A stretch of DNA of 64,000 bases from Microbispora sp. H13382 (GCF_014161445.1 NZ_JABBXA010000013.1:182623-246622); one strand, 5' to 3'; shown: positions 19,655 through 28,953, numbered from the stretch's first letter. Numbers and translations are program-made. The notes: generated by a model not told the origin, from the letters alone.

Positions 19655-20116
19655 GTGTACGACGTCGTGGACCGGACGCTCGACGCGTGGAACGCACACG
19701 ATCTGGACGCGCTGTCGCGGTGCTACGGGCCGGACGCGGTGGTCGTCGGACCGGAGATGGAGGCGGAAGGCCGCGAGGAGATCGGCTCCTTCATCCTGCA
19801 GATATGGGAGGGCTTTCCCGATCTGCACTTCACGCTCTGGGAGAAGATCTTCGCTGGCGACGCGGTGGCGCTGGAGCTGATGTCCACGGGCACGCACACC
19901 GGGCTCTACCTGGTCGCGGGAGGGGACGTCCTGGCCCCGACCGGCCACAGCATCAGCGTGCGCGCCTCCTGGTTCTGGCACCTGGAGGACGACCTCATCC
20001 TCAGCCACCGCTTCTACTACGACCAGCTTCAGATCTACTCGCAGCTCGGCCTGCGGTTCCCCCTCCGCTTCGGAGACGAGGGCGCCGGAAGCGGCGCGTC
20101 CGGAGAACGCGGCTAG
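19655..20116 (+). CDS. SnoaL-like/NTF2-fold protein
   Basis: 153 residues from the GTG at 19655, preceded by AGGAGGGGAGG. The N-terminal VDRTLDAWNAHDLDALSRCYGPDAVV and the FPDLHFTLWEKIFAGD middle segment are characteristic of the SnoaL/ester-cyclase family of NTF2 folds. Such proteins are small-molecule cyclases, isomerases or binding proteins; the active residues vary so much that the reaction cannot be named. Ends just before recQ on the same strand, 65 bp apart. Confidence 0.8.
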   Translation: MYDVVDRTLDAWNAHDLDALSRCYGPDAVVVGPEMEAEGREEIGSFILQIWEGFPDLHFTLWEKIFAGDAVALELMSTGTHTGLYLVAGGDVLAPTGHSISVRASWFWHLEDDLILSHRFYYDQLQIYSQLGLRFPLRFGDEGAGSGASGERG

Positions 20117-20167
20117 CTTCCCGCCCCGCCTCCCGCCGTCGCGGCGGAAACGGTCGGCCGGACCTGG

Positions 20168-20173
20168 TACCAA
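20168..20173 (+). promoter_or_regulatory. -10 element for leaderless recQ
   Basis: TGGTACCAAT, an extended -10, has its TACCAA hexamer ending 7 nt before the GTG at 20181, which has no ribosome binding site. Confidence 0.45.
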
Positions 20174-20180
20174 TGGGCGG

Positions 20181-22292
20181 GTGAGCGAAGAAGAGGTGAC
20201 GCTGCGGGAAGAGGCCGAGGCCCGGTTGCGGGCGCTCGCCGGCGATCACGCGCGGCTGCGCGACGACCAGTGGGCTGCGATCAAGGCCCTGGTCATGGAC
20301 CGCAGACGCGCGCTGGTGGTGCAGCGCACCGGCTGGGGAAAGTCGGCCGTCTACTTCATCGCGACCGCGCTGCTGCGCGAGCTCGGCGAGGGGCCCACGG
20401 TCATCGTCTCCCCGCTCCTGGCGCTCATGCGCAACCAGATCGCCGCGGCCGAGCGGGCCGGCATCCACGCCGAGACGATCAACTCCGCCAACCCCGAGGA
20501 GTGGGAGAAGGTCTACGGCCAGGTCGCCGAGGGCGCGGTCGACGTGCTGCTGGTCAGCCCCGAGCGACTGAACAACCCCGACTTCCGCGACAACGTGCTG
20601 CCCGAGCTGGCCGGCAGCGCGGGGCTGCTGGTGATCGACGAGGCCCACTGCATCTCCGACTGGGGCCACGACTTCCGGCCCGACTACCGCAGGCTCCGCA
20701 CGCTGCTGGCCGAGCTGCCGCCGGGCATCCCCGTGCTGGCCACGACGGCCACGGCGAACGCCCGGGTCACCCGCGACGTCGCCGAGCAGCTCGCCGTCAC
20801 CCAGGAGTGGGACGAACTGCCCGGCGGCGAGGTGTTCGTCCTGCGCGGCCCGCTGGAGCGCGAGAGCCTCCACCTGAGCGTCGTACGGCTGGGCGGTGCG
20901 GACCAGCGGCTCGCCTGGCTGGCCAGGACGCTGCACGAGCTGCCGGGCTCCGGCATCGTCTACACGCTGACCGTCGCGGCGGCCCAGGAGATCGCCGCGT
21001 ACCTGCGCGAGCAGGGGCACACCGTCGCGGCGTACACCGGCCAGACCGAGCCGGCGGACCGGCTGGCGGCCGAGGAGGACCTGCTCGGCAACCGGGTCAA
21101 GGCGCTGGTGGCGACCTCGGCGCTCGGGATGGGCTTCGACAAGCCCGACCTGGGCTTCGTCGTCCACGTGGGCGCGCCCGCCTCGCCGGTGGCGTACTAC
21201 CAGCAGGTGGGCCGGGCCGGCCGCGGCGTCGAGCGGGCCGAGGTCATCCTGCTGCCCGGCCCCGAGGACCGGGAGATCTGGGCCTACTTCGCCTCGCTCG
21301 CCTTCCCGCCGGAGGGCGTGGTCAGAGCCACGCTCGAGGCGCTGTCCGAGGGGGGAGTGCTGTCCACCGCCGCGCTGGAGACGAGGGTCGACCTCAGCCG
21401 GAGCCGGCTGGAGATGATGCTCAAGGTGCTCGACGTGGACGGCGCCGTACGCCGGGTCAAGGGTGGCTGGGAGGCCACCGGCGAGCCGTGGAGCTACGAC
21501 GCCGAGCGCTACGCCCGGGTGACCGCCGAGCGCCGGGCGGAGCAGGAGGCGATGCTCGGATACATCGCGACCACCGAGTGCCGGGAGCGGTACCTGCGCC
21601 GTCACCTCGACGACGAGTCCGCGACGCCCTGCGGCAGGTGTGACAACTGCACCGGCGCCCACCGTTCCGCCGAGGTGCCGGACGAGGCCGTCCGGGCCGC
21701 GCACGAGCGCCTCGCGCGCCCGGGCGTCGAGATCGAGCCGCGCCGCCAGTGGCCCACCGGCCTGCCGGACCTGAAGGGGCGGATCAAGCCGGAGCTGGGC
21801 GCCGAGCCGGGCCGCGCGCTCGGCCGCCTGACCGACATCGGCTGGGGCACCCGGCTGCGCGAGCTGTTCGCGGCGGGGGACGGCCCGGTCCCCGACGACG
21901 TGTTCGCGGCCGTGATCGAGGTGCTGAAGTCGTGGGAGTGGGAGCGGCGCCCGGTGGCGGTGGTCGCGGTGCCGTCGGGCGCGCGGCCGGTCCTGGTCGG
22001 ATCGCTCGCCGAGCGGCTCGCCCAGGTCGGCCGGCTGGAGCATCTCGGGGCGCTCGGCTACCGCAACGGGTCGCCCGCGGCCAGGCACAACAGCGCCCAG
22101 CGGGTGTCGGCGATCCGGGGCACGCTCGCGATGCCGCGTGACGTCGCCGCGAGGATCGCGGCGGCGGGCGGGCCGGTGCTGCTGGTCGACGACCGCGTCG
22201 ACACCGGATGGACGATGGCGCTGGCCGGCGCCCAGGTGCGTCACGCCGGGGCACCCGCCGTGCTGCCCCTGGCCCTGGCCGTCACGAGCTGA
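20181..22292 (+). CDS. recQ: RecQ-type DNA helicase fused to a phosphoribosyltransferase-like domain
   Basis: 703 residues. Helicase motifs in order: Walker A TGWGKS (about 51-56), motif II DEAHCISDWGHDFR (about 153-166), ATTATANARVT, SALGMGFDKPDLG and motif VI QQVGRAGRG (about 341-349). A zinc module follows (Cys near 467 and CGRCDNC at 484-490). The last 170 residues are different from E. coli RecQ: they end with VLLVDDRVDTGWT (about 667-680), the PRPP loop of phosphoribosyltransferases, preceded by VVAVPSGARP. The 3'-to-5' helicase should act in recombination or fork repair; the second domain is typical of actinobacterial relatives and its role is unknown. Confidence 0.88.
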   Translation: MSEEEVTLREEAEARLRALAGDHARLRDDQWAAIKALVMDRRRALVVQRTGWGKSAVYFIATALLRELGEGPTVIVSPLLALMRNQIAAAERAGIHAETINSANPEEWEKVYGQVAEGAVDVLLVSPERLNNPDFRDNVLPELAGSAGLLVIDEAHCISDWGHDFRPDYRRLRTLLAELPPGIPVLATTATANARVTRDVAEQLAVTQEWDELPGGEVFVLRGPLERESLHLSVVRLGGADQRLAWLARTLHELPGSGIVYTLTVAAAQEIAAYLREQGHTVAAYTGQTEPADRLAAEEDLLGNRVKALVATSALGMGFDKPDLGFVVHVGAPASPVAYYQQVGRAGRGVERAEVILLPGPEDREIWAYFASLAFPPEGVVRATLEALSEGGVLSTAALETRVDLSRSRLEMMLKVLDVDGAVRRVKGGWEATGEPWSYDAERYARVTAERRAEQEAMLGYIATTECRERYLRRHLDDESATPCGRCDNCTGAHRSAEVPDEAVRAAHERLARPGVEIEPRRQWPTGLPDLKGRIKPELGAEPGRALGRLTDIGWGTRLRELFAAGDGPVPDDVFAAVIEVLKSWEWERRPVAVVAVPSGARPVLVGSLAERLAQVGRLEHLGALGYRNGSPAARHNSAQRVSAIRGTLAMPRDVAARIAAAGGPVLLVDDRVDTGWTMALAGAQVRHAGAPAVLPLALAVTS

Positions 22293-22441
22293 CCGCCTCC
22301 CGAGCCCCGGCCCGGGGCCGGACCGGCGCACCCCTGACACGCGGGGGCGGCGAGCCGGGACTCGCCTCCGGGACGGGCCAGGGTGGAGTCAGGGTGATCA
22401 CCCCATCCCGGGGCGGGGGCCCGATCACCAAACTTGTCGCC

Positions 22442-23020
22442 ATGAGAGCACTTGTTGCGGCTCCGGCCCTGGTCGGCGCGTACGGCGTCGCCCGCATCCT
22501 CGACGGTCTCGACGGCAGCCGGGGACCCGGCCCGGCCTGGACCATGGGGCACCTGTTCTTCCTGGCCGCGTTGGTCCTCTTCGTGTGGATCTTCGGGCGG
22601 CTCCGGACGATGGCCGGCGGCGGGCTGACCGCCACGGCGGGATACATCGCCGGTCTCGCCGGTGCGCTGGCGCTGGCCGCGCAGTTCACGATCGACATCG
22701 TGGTCGGCTTCCTGTCCGCCGACCACGACGCGATGGGGCCGCGCTTCGACGCCGTCAAGGCGATCCCCGGCGTCGAACCGGTCGTCTACACCGTCGTGCC
22801 GTTGCTGTTCTACGTGGGCATGGTCACGCTGGTGGCCCGGCTCGCGTCCCAGCGGCGGGTGCCGTGGTGGAGCGCGACGCTGGTGCTCGTGCAGGCCGTG
22901 CTCCCGCTGGTGAGCAAGGACCTGATCCCGCTGGGAGCCGCGCTGCTCCTGCTGGCCTTCGTGCCGCTGATGCGCGTGCGGCCCGCGCGGCCGGTCGCGC
23001 TCGCGCGTAGCCCGTTCTGA
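22442..23020 (+). CDS. Integral membrane protein, unknown
   Basis: 192 residues from the ATG at 22442, with five or six hydrophobic helices (about 3-20, 32-52, 58-80, 110-132, 140-160, 160-178). No signal peptide-like cleavage site and no charged motif suggesting transport. Loops carry RLRTMAGGGLTATA and DAMGPRFDAVKAIPG. The C-terminus is short and basic. Nothing nearby suggests a role. Its stop codon is inside the first unit of a 15-bp tandem repeat. Confidence 0.7.
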   Translation: MRALVAAPALVGAYGVARILDGLDGSRGPGPAWTMGHLFFLAALVLFVWIFGRLRTMAGGGLTATAGYIAGLAGALALAAQFTIDIVVGFLSADHDAMGPRFDAVKAIPGVEPVVYTVVPLLFYVGMVTLVARLASQRRVPWWSATLVLVQAVLPLVSKDLIPLGAALLLLAFVPLMRVRPARPVALARSPF

Positions 23021-23106
23021 ACTGCGTTGTCCTGAACTGCGCCGTTCCGAACTGGGCTGTTCCGAACTGCGCTGTTCCGAACTGCGCTGTTCAGAACTGG
23101 GCCCTT
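23017..23106. repeat. Six tandem 15-bp units
   Basis: Units of the type CCGAACTGCGCTGTT, six in a row, 23017-23106, with units 4 and 5 identical and the outer ones diverged by one to five bases. They lie between two convergent genes and include the stop codon of the membrane protein gene. Confidence 0.8.
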
Positions 23107-23119
23107 CCGGACGCGAGGG

Positions 23120-24013
23120 TCAGAGCCGGGGACGGGCGCCGAGGTTGGAGATGCACCTGGCGGCGAGGGCGTTGCCCGCCGCCAGCGCCTCGGCGGCCGG
23201 CTTGCCGTCGAGCCAGACGGGCAGGAAACCCGCGCTGAAGGCGTCACCGGCGCCGGTGCCGTCCACCACGCGGTCGACGACCTCGGCGGACGCGCGGACC
23301 GGCTCGGGACGGCTGTTGGAGTACCAGAGCGAGCCCTCGGCGTTGAGCTTGATCACGACCTGCGGGAACCAGGCGGTCAGCACCTTCGCCGCGGCGGCGG
23401 GGTCGTCCCTGCCGGTGAGCACCTTGGCCTGGTCGCCGTTGGCGAACAGCAGCTTCGCGCCGTCGGTCCACTCCAGGAAGGGCTCGGCGCCGGTCCGCTC
23501 CAGCGGAGCGGAGGAGGCGCAGTCCACGGAGATCGACATGCCGGCGCGGCGGGCCATGTCGAGCGCGGCGAGGCCGGCGTCGCGCGACCCCTCGTTGATC
23601 AGCGTGTAGCCCGACATGTGCAGGTGGCCGCCGGAGGCGAACAGGTCGCGCGGCAGATCCTCGGGCGACAGCGCGGCGTTGGCGCCGGGGTCGGACAGCA
23701 TGGTCCGTTCGCCCTTGTGCGTGACGAGCACGACGCAGGTGCCGGTCGGCCGCTCGGGGTCCATGACGAGCCGGGCGTCCACGCCGTACCCCATGAGCTC
23801 CATGTCGCGGTTGCGGCCGGTGATGTCGGCGCCGCGGCGGCCGATGAAGGCCACTTCCGAGCCCTCCACGGCGAGCCAGGAGGCGATGTTGGCGCCGGAG
23901 CCGCCGCCGTGCATCGTCACGACGGCCGGGGTGTCGCTCGCCCTGGCAAGAGGGAACTTCGCGCGGGCGACCGCGTCGGTCATGAGATCGCCCACCACGA
24001 CGACCCGCGTCAT
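23120..24013 (-). CDS. PfkB family carbohydrate kinase
   Basis: 297 residues from ATG 24013, with AAGGTGG upstream. N-terminal VVVVGDLMTDAVA, the substrate-binding GGGSGANIASWLA, and the C-terminal DGTGAGDAFSAGF with the catalytic Asp and anion hole identify the ribokinase/PfkB fold. Also ERPTGTCVVLV, which contacts the sugar. The substrate (ribose, adenosine, fructose or a nucleoside) cannot be told from sequence. It is divergent from the Pat-like gene, with about 280 bp of intergenic sequence between the starts. Confidence 0.88.
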   Translation of the reverse strand: MTRVVVVGDLMTDAVARAKFPLARASDTPAVVTMHGGGSGANIASWLAVEGSEVAFIGRRGADITGRNRDMELMGYGVDARLVMDPERPTGTCVVLVTHKGERTMLSDPGANAALSPEDLPRDLFASGGHLHMSGYTLINEGSRDAGLAALDMARRAGMSISVDCASSAPLERTGAEPFLEWTDGAKLLFANGDQAKVLTGRDDPAAAAKVLTAWFPQVVIKLNAEGSLWYSNSRPEPVRASAEVVDRVVDGTGAGDAFSAGFLPVWLDGKPAAEALAAGNALAARCISNLGARPRL

Positions 24014-24277
24014 GATGTCACCACCTTGCCAACTGCTAGTGGAGGCGAGCCATGCCCTGGGAGGGGCGGCGTCCTCTCCGTGCTGTGAGGCTGACGTCCA
24101 GAAACCTAACAGCTTCCAGGGGTGTCGTGGGGTGGAGAGCGGACAGACGGGCACAGTCGATGCACAAGCGTTGCCCAATTCGTCGCGTCGCGGCTGGTAG
24201 ATCCCCTATAAGCGGTCTCGCGAGATGGGCCCCTCAGTCGTAAGCAATCTCTCAATACAGGTCAAGCCAGGCACCGC

Positions 24278-24283
24278 TAGCCT
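24278..24283 (+). promoter_or_regulatory. -10 element, leaderless start of the Pat-like gene
   Basis: TAGCCT ends 7 nt before the GTG at 24291. This, and the absence of a ribosome binding site, decide that start over the ATG at 24225. Confidence 0.5.
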
Positions 24284-24290
24284 CGATTGC

Positions 24291-26927
24291 GTGCACCCTC
24301 AGTACCCCGCCCACTGGGAGGCGGACGTCGTGCTGTCGGACGGCGGCACCGCGCACGTCCGCCCGATCAGGCCGGACGACGCCGGCATGCTGCGCTCGTT
24401 CTACTCACGCCTGTCCGCGGAGTCCATCTACTTCCGCTACTTCGGGCCACGGCCGCGGCTGACCGATAAGGACGTGGTCTGGTTCACCAACGTCGACTAC
24501 GACAATCGGGTCGCCCTCATCGCCACGATCGGCACCGAGATGGTCGCGGTCGTACGGTACGACCGGGTGCAGCCGCGCGACCACGCCGAGGTGGCCTTCC
24601 TCGTCGAGGACGCCCACCAGGGCAGGGGCGTGGCCTCGGTGCTCATGGAGCACCTGCGGGCCGCCGCGCGCGAGCGCGGGATCAAGACGTTCATCGCGGA
24701 CGTGCTGCCGGGCAACCACCGGATGATGGGCCTGTTCCGTCAGGCGGGCTACACGGCGCAGAGCCAGTTCGAGGACGGCGTCGTGCGGATGACGCTCGAC
24801 CTGTCCAGCACCGAGACCGCGCTGGAGGTCCGGCTCGCCCGCGAGCACCGCGCCGAGGCGCGCTCGATCGCGCGCCTGCTGACGCCGGAGTCGGTCGCGG
24901 TCATCGGCGCGAGCCGCGAACCGGGCGGAATCGGCCAGACGGTCCTGCGCAACCTGCTCGCGGCCGACTTCACCGGGCCCGTCTACCCCGTCCACCGGCA
25001 CGTACGGGCCGTGGCCGGCGTCCGGGCCTACCGCAACGTGTCCGCGATCGACGGCGAGGTGGACCTCGCCGTGCTGGCGGTCCCCGCCGAGGGCGTGCTC
25101 GAACTGGTCGAGGAGTGCGCGCGGAAGGGCGTCAAGGGCCTGGTCGTGCTCTCCTCGGGGTTCGGCGAGACCGGTCCGGAGGGCCGGGCACGCCAGGAGG
25201 AGCTGGTCCACATCGCCCGGGGGTACGGCATGCGGGTGGTGGGGCCCAACTGCCTGGGCATCGCCAACACCGACCCCGCCGTACGGCTCAACGCGACGCT
25301 CGCGGCGACCCTGCCGGGGCGGGGGAGGGTCGGGTTCTTCAGCCAGTCGGGCGCGCTCGGCACCGCACTGCTGCAGCGCGTGGCGCAGCGCGGCATGGGC
25401 ATCTCGACGTTCGTCTCGGCCGGCAACCGGGCCGACGTGTCCGGCAACGACCTCCTCCAATACTGGGAGGAGGACCCCGCGACCGACGTGATCCTGCTGT
25501 ACCTGGAGTCCATCGGGAACCCGCGCAAGTTCACCCGGCTGGCCCGGCGGATCTCCCGGTCCAAGCCGATCGTGGTGGTCAAGTCGCGCGGCGTCCCCGG
25601 CGGGCACCGCGCGCCGGTGCTCGCGCTGCCCGACACCGCGCTCAGCTCGCTGTTCGCGCAGGCCGGGGTCATCCGGGTGGACGACCTGGTGCAGCTGTTC
25701 GACGTCGCCGAGCTCCTGGCGCACCAGCCGCTGCCGGCCGGGCCCCGGGTGGGCGTGGTCGGCAACTCCGACGCGCTCACGCTGCTCGCCGAGGAGGCCT
25801 GCGCGGGCGCGGGCCTGGAGCCGCGCCCGCCGGTCAACCTCGGCGCCCAGGCCGGCGCGGGAGAGTTCGCCGAGGCGTTGCGGAGCGTCCTGCCCGAGGT
25901 GGACGCCGCCGTCGCGATCTACATGCCGCCGATCCCGGGCGACTGCCGCGAGGTGGCCGAGGCGCTGCTGGAGGCCGCGCGGGAGTCGGGAAAGCCGGTG
26001 CTGGCCACCTTCCAGGGACAACTGGGCATGCCCGCGGAGCTGCGGGTGCCGGGCGGCCCCGGCGACGAGTCCCCCCAGCGGGGGTCGATCCCGTCGTACC
26101 CCGCCCCGGAGGAGGCGGTCCGCGCGCTGGCCCACGTGGTGCGCTACGCCCACTGGCGCCGGCAGCCCCCGGGCACGGTGCCGTACGTCGAGGGGATCGA
26201 CACGGCGGCGGCGCGGCGGATCGTCGCCGCCACACTGACCGAAGAGGGGGCGGACGGCGAGGAGCGGGAGATCGACGCGACCGCGCTGCTGGCCTGCCAC
26301 GGCATCGAGGTGTGGCCGGCTCACGTCGCGGCCGACGCCGAGGAGGCCGTCGCCACCGCCGAGCGGATCGGGTGGCCCGTCGTGGTCAAGTCGGCCGACC
26401 CCGAGGACGCCCGCCGCGCCGGCACCGTGCGCATCGGGCTCACCGAGCCCGCCGGGGTCCGGCAGGCGTACGCGGACCTCGCGGCCCTGCTCGGGCCGGA
26501 CACCCCGCTCGCGGTGCAGCGCATGGCGCCGCAGCCTTCGGTGCCGACCGTCGTCGGCGTGGCCCAGGACCGCTACTTCGGCGGGGTCGTCACGTTCGGC
26601 CTCGGCGAGGTCACCGCCCGGCTGCTCGGCGACCAGGCCTACCGCCTGGCGCCGCTGACCGCGGAGGACGCGGCCGGGCTGGTGCGGTCGGTCCGCGCCG
26701 CGCCGCTGCTGTTCGGCGAGTACGGCTACCAGGCGGTGGCCGTGGAGGCGCTGGAGGAACTGCTGGTGCGGGTGGGACTGCTGGCCGACGCCCTGCCCGA
26801 GGTCGCCCGGATGGACCTCGACCAGGTCCTGGTGAACGCGACGGGAGTGGCCGTGCTGGGGGCGCGGGCCGTGCTGCGGCCGGTCACGGCGCTGCGCCCC
26901 GACGTCGGCCCCCGGCGGCTGAGCTGA
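24291..26927 (+). CDS. Pat-like protein: GNAT domain fused to ADP-forming acyl-CoA synthetase modules
   Basis: 878 residues from GTG 24291. N-terminal GNAT acetyltransferase (about 10-175, with LVEDAHQGRGVASVLMEHL, the acetyl-CoA loop). Then a CoA-binding Rossmann domain (about 200-310, GASREPGGIGQTV), a succinyl-CoA-synthetase-like flavodoxin domain (about 330-480, VGPNCLGIAN, FFSQSGALG) and a C-terminal ATP-grasp-like domain (about 660-878). The usual SHTG histidine loop of active ADP-forming synthetases is replaced by GGHRAPVLALP, so the synthetase half may be regulatory, as in known Pat enzymes. Pat acetylates lysines of metabolic enzymes, chiefly acetyl-CoA synthetase. Confidence 0.85.
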   Translation: MHPQYPAHWEADVVLSDGGTAHVRPIRPDDAGMLRSFYSRLSAESIYFRYFGPRPRLTDKDVVWFTNVDYDNRVALIATIGTEMVAVVRYDRVQPRDHAEVAFLVEDAHQGRGVASVLMEHLRAAARERGIKTFIADVLPGNHRMMGLFRQAGYTAQSQFEDGVVRMTLDLSSTETALEVRLAREHRAEARSIARLLTPESVAVIGASREPGGIGQTVLRNLLAADFTGPVYPVHRHVRAVAGVRAYRNVSAIDGEVDLAVLAVPAEGVLELVEECARKGVKGLVVLSSGFGETGPEGRARQEELVHIARGYGMRVVGPNCLGIANTDPAVRLNATLAATLPGRGRVGFFSQSGALGTALLQRVAQRGMGISTFVSAGNRADVSGNDLLQYWEEDPATDVILLYLESIGNPRKFTRLARRISRSKPIVVVKSRGVPGGHRAPVLALPDTALSSLFAQAGVIRVDDLVQLFDVAELLAHQPLPAGPRVGVVGNSDALTLLAEEACAGAGLEPRPPVNLGAQAGAGEFAEALRSVLPEVDAAVAIYMPPIPGDCREVAEALLEAARESGKPVLATFQGQLGMPAELRVPGGPGDESPQRGSIPSYPAPEEAVRALAHVVRYAHWRRQPPGTVPYVEGIDTAAARRIVAATLTEEGADGEEREIDATALLACHGIEVWPAHVAADAEEAVATAERIGWPVVVKSADPEDARRAGTVRIGLTEPAGVRQAYADLAALLGPDTPLAVQRMAPQPSVPTVVGVAQDRYFGGVVTFGLGEVTARLLGDQAYRLAPLTAEDAAGLVRSVRAAPLLFGEYGYQAVAVEALEELLVRVGLLADALPEVARMDLDQVLVNATGVAVLGARAVLRPVTALRPDVGPRRLS

Positions 26928-26997
26928 TCGGCCGGGCGCCGGGACCCGGGCGGAAAACCCGTACCGCCGGGGTGTGAAACAGGTGTCCCTTACAGGG

Positions 26998-27003
26998 CAG
27001 GAT
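26998..27003 (+). promoter_or_regulatory. -10-like hexamer before the DUF5998 gene
   Basis: CAGGAT ends 6 nt before the ATG at 27010. No ribosome binding site; leaderless start inferred. Confidence 0.4.
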
Positions 27004-27009
27004 GGACCC

Positions 27010-27600
27010 ATGAGGGAAACCCGAGTCTCCGCCGCGGGCTTGCGCGAGGCCATAGATCGCAGCGGCTACTACCCGGATCTGGTGGCCGACGCCGTCGACT
27101 CCGCGCTCGGCAACGAGCAGGTCACGGCGTACGTCGTGCATCACGAGGCCACGTTCGACCCGGCGATGGAGGTGCGCAGGCACGTCACGGTCCTGGTTCT
27201 TTCGCCCACGCGGCTGCTGGTCTGCCACACCGACGAGCACCCGCCCGCCGAGGGCATGCCCGCCTCGCACGCCTCCACCACCACCGAGGCGGTGCGGCTC
27301 AGCCGCATCCAGTCGGTCGCCGTGACCAGGGTCGTGCCCGACCCGGCGGCGTACGTGCCGGGCGTCCCCCCGACGGAGGTCACGCTGACGATCGGCTGGG
27401 GCGCGATCTCCCACGTCGATCTCGAACCGGCGACCTGCGGCGACGAGAACTGCGAGGCCGACCACGGCTACACCGGCGCGATCACGGCCGACGACCTGTC
27501 CCTCCGGGTCAGCGAGGCGGCCGACGGCCCCGAGGCCGTCACCCACGTGCTGGCCTTCGCGAAGGCCCTGTCGGAGGCCACCGCCAAGACGGCGACCTAG
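27010..27600 (+). CDS. DUF5998 family protein
   Basis: 196 residues from ATG 27010 (an ATG at 26974 would add twelve residues). The start VSAAGLREAIDRSGYYPDLVADAVDSAL is the family hallmark, as is YVVHHEATFD; a CGDENCEADHGYTG segment near residue 155 may bind a metal. No signal peptide. A soluble actinobacterial protein of unknown function. The next gene starts 51 bp downstream on the same strand and may be co-transcribed. Confidence 0.85.
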   Translation: MRETRVSAAGLREAIDRSGYYPDLVADAVDSALGNEQVTAYVVHHEATFDPAMEVRRHVTVLVLSPTRLLVCHTDEHPPAEGMPASHASTTTEAVRLSRIQSVAVTRVVPDPAAYVPGVPPTEVTLTIGWGAISHVDLEPATCGDENCEADHGYTGAITADDLSLRVSEAADGPEAVTHVLAFAKALSEATAKTAT

Positions 27601-27651
27601 GTGTCCTGACCACACTTCCTGACCGCCCTCCTCGAGCCGCCGGGAGGCGAC

Positions 27652-28839
27652 GTGATCAACCCCCAGCCCCCTGCGACGTCCGCCGTGACGCCCTCGGGGG
27701 CGTCGCCCACGGCGTCTCCCGCGGTGCCGCCGGCCGCGCCCGTGCCGTACGTGCCCGCGTACGGCACGGCCTCGCTGGCCGATCTGCCGGGCTCTCTGCT
27801 CGCCTCCCTCGGGCTGCCGGGCGCCGCGAGACTGGCGCTGGAACCGGCCGCCCGGGTGTGCCTGTTCCTCGTGGACGGCCTCGGGGCCGAGCTCCTGGCC
27901 GCGCATCCGGGCGCCGCGCCGTTCCTGTCGGCCCATCTGCGCGGGACGCTCACGGCCGGCTTCCCCTCCTCGACCCCCATCAGCCTGGCCACCCTGGGCA
28001 CCGGCGCTCCTCCCGGGGAGCACGGCATGCTCGGCAGCCAGCTGGCCGTCCCGGGGGAGGGCCGGCTGTTCAACTGCCTGCGCTGGGTGCCGCCGGTCGA
28101 CCCGGAGGTGTGGCAGCCCCTGCCGACGGTCTACGAACGCATGGCGGCGGCGGGGGTCGAGCCCGTCTACGTGGCGCCCGCCTGGTTCGACGGCACCGGG
28201 CTGACCCGCGCCGTCTACCGGGGCATGCGCCACTGGGCCGCCGACAGCGTCGACGAGCGCGTCGAGGCCGTGCGGCGGGCGCTGCGCGAGACCTCCTTTG
28301 TCACCGTCTACTACGGCGAGGTCGACCGTGCCGGCCACTTCCATGGGTGGGGCGGCGGGGAGTGGCTCGAACAGGTCGCCGTGGTGGACCGGATGGCCGA
28401 GCGCATCGCCGAGGCGTTGCCGCCTGGCGCGGTCCTGTACGTCACGGCCGACCACGGCATGGTCAACGCCAGTGACAAGGTGGACGTGGACCTGCGCCCC
28501 GACCTTCGGGAGGGCGTGCTCATGCTGGGTGGTGAGGCCCGCGCGCGGCACGTCTACACCTCCCCCGGCGCGGCGGGTGCGGTGCTGGAGACCTGGCGGG
28601 AGGTCCTGCGCGGGCGCGCCTGGGTGGTCACCCGTGAGGAGGCCGTCGCCGCGGGCTGGTTCGGCCGCCGCGTCCGCCGCGAGTGGCTCGGCCGCATCGG
28701 CGACGTGGTGGCCGTGCCGTACGGCGAGTGCGTGATCGTGGCCTCGGCCGGCGAGCCGGTGGAGTCGTCGATGATCGGCTACCACGGCTCGCTGACCTCC
28801 GCCGAGCAGAACGTCCCGCTGGCGGAGATCCGCCGCTGA
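27652..28839 (+). CDS. Alkaline-phosphatase-fold phosphodiesterase (nucleotide pyrophosphatase family)
   Basis: 395 residues from GTG 27652, with GGGAGG 5 nt upstream. The metal sites are visible: Asp75 in LVDGLG, nucleophile Thr108 in PSSTPIS, D and H in DRAGHFHG, TADHGMVN, and a final His in YHGSLTSAEQ. This is the type I phosphodiesterase fold; in streptomycete-like genomes it always follows DUF5998. An N-terminal Pro/Ala-rich segment of about 30 residues precedes the domain. No signal peptide is evident, so the substrate is probably cytoplasmic or this is a peripheral enzyme. Confidence 0.88.
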   Translation: MINPQPPATSAVTPSGASPTASPAVPPAAPVPYVPAYGTASLADLPGSLLASLGLPGAARLALEPAARVCLFLVDGLGAELLAAHPGAAPFLSAHLRGTLTAGFPSSTPISLATLGTGAPPGEHGMLGSQLAVPGEGRLFNCLRWVPPVDPEVWQPLPTVYERMAAAGVEPVYVAPAWFDGTGLTRAVYRGMRHWAADSVDERVEAVRRALRETSFVTVYYGEVDRAGHFHGWGGGEWLEQVAVVDRMAERIAEALPPGAVLYVTADHGMVNASDKVDVDLRPDLREGVLMLGGEARARHVYTSPGAAGAVLETWREVLRGRAWVVTREEAVAAGWFGRRVRREWLGRIGDVVAVPYGECVIVASAGEPVESSMIGYHGSLTSAEQNVPLAEIRR

Positions 28840-28953
28840 CGCCTCCGCGAGATCCGCCGGGGGCACCGGCGGCGGGGATGCGCCGGCGCCGGCCCGCCGC
28901 ACGGCACAATGGCTGCGGCACCGTCCGACACCGACCGAAGGCGAGGAGATGGC

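Noticed and set aside
15891..19880. A 1.3-kilocodon open frame on the plus strand opposite parC
   Set aside because: Antisense of a conserved gene; no recognisable fold, no start signal.
20001..22340. A long minus-strand frame opposite recQ
   Set aside because: Composition of a shadow frame; the plus strand has all helicase motifs.
22990..23110. A minus-strand pentapeptide-like repeat protein through the 15-bp units
   Set aside because: The peptide pattern results from the DNA repeat, and the frame has no start signal or continuation into a known fold.
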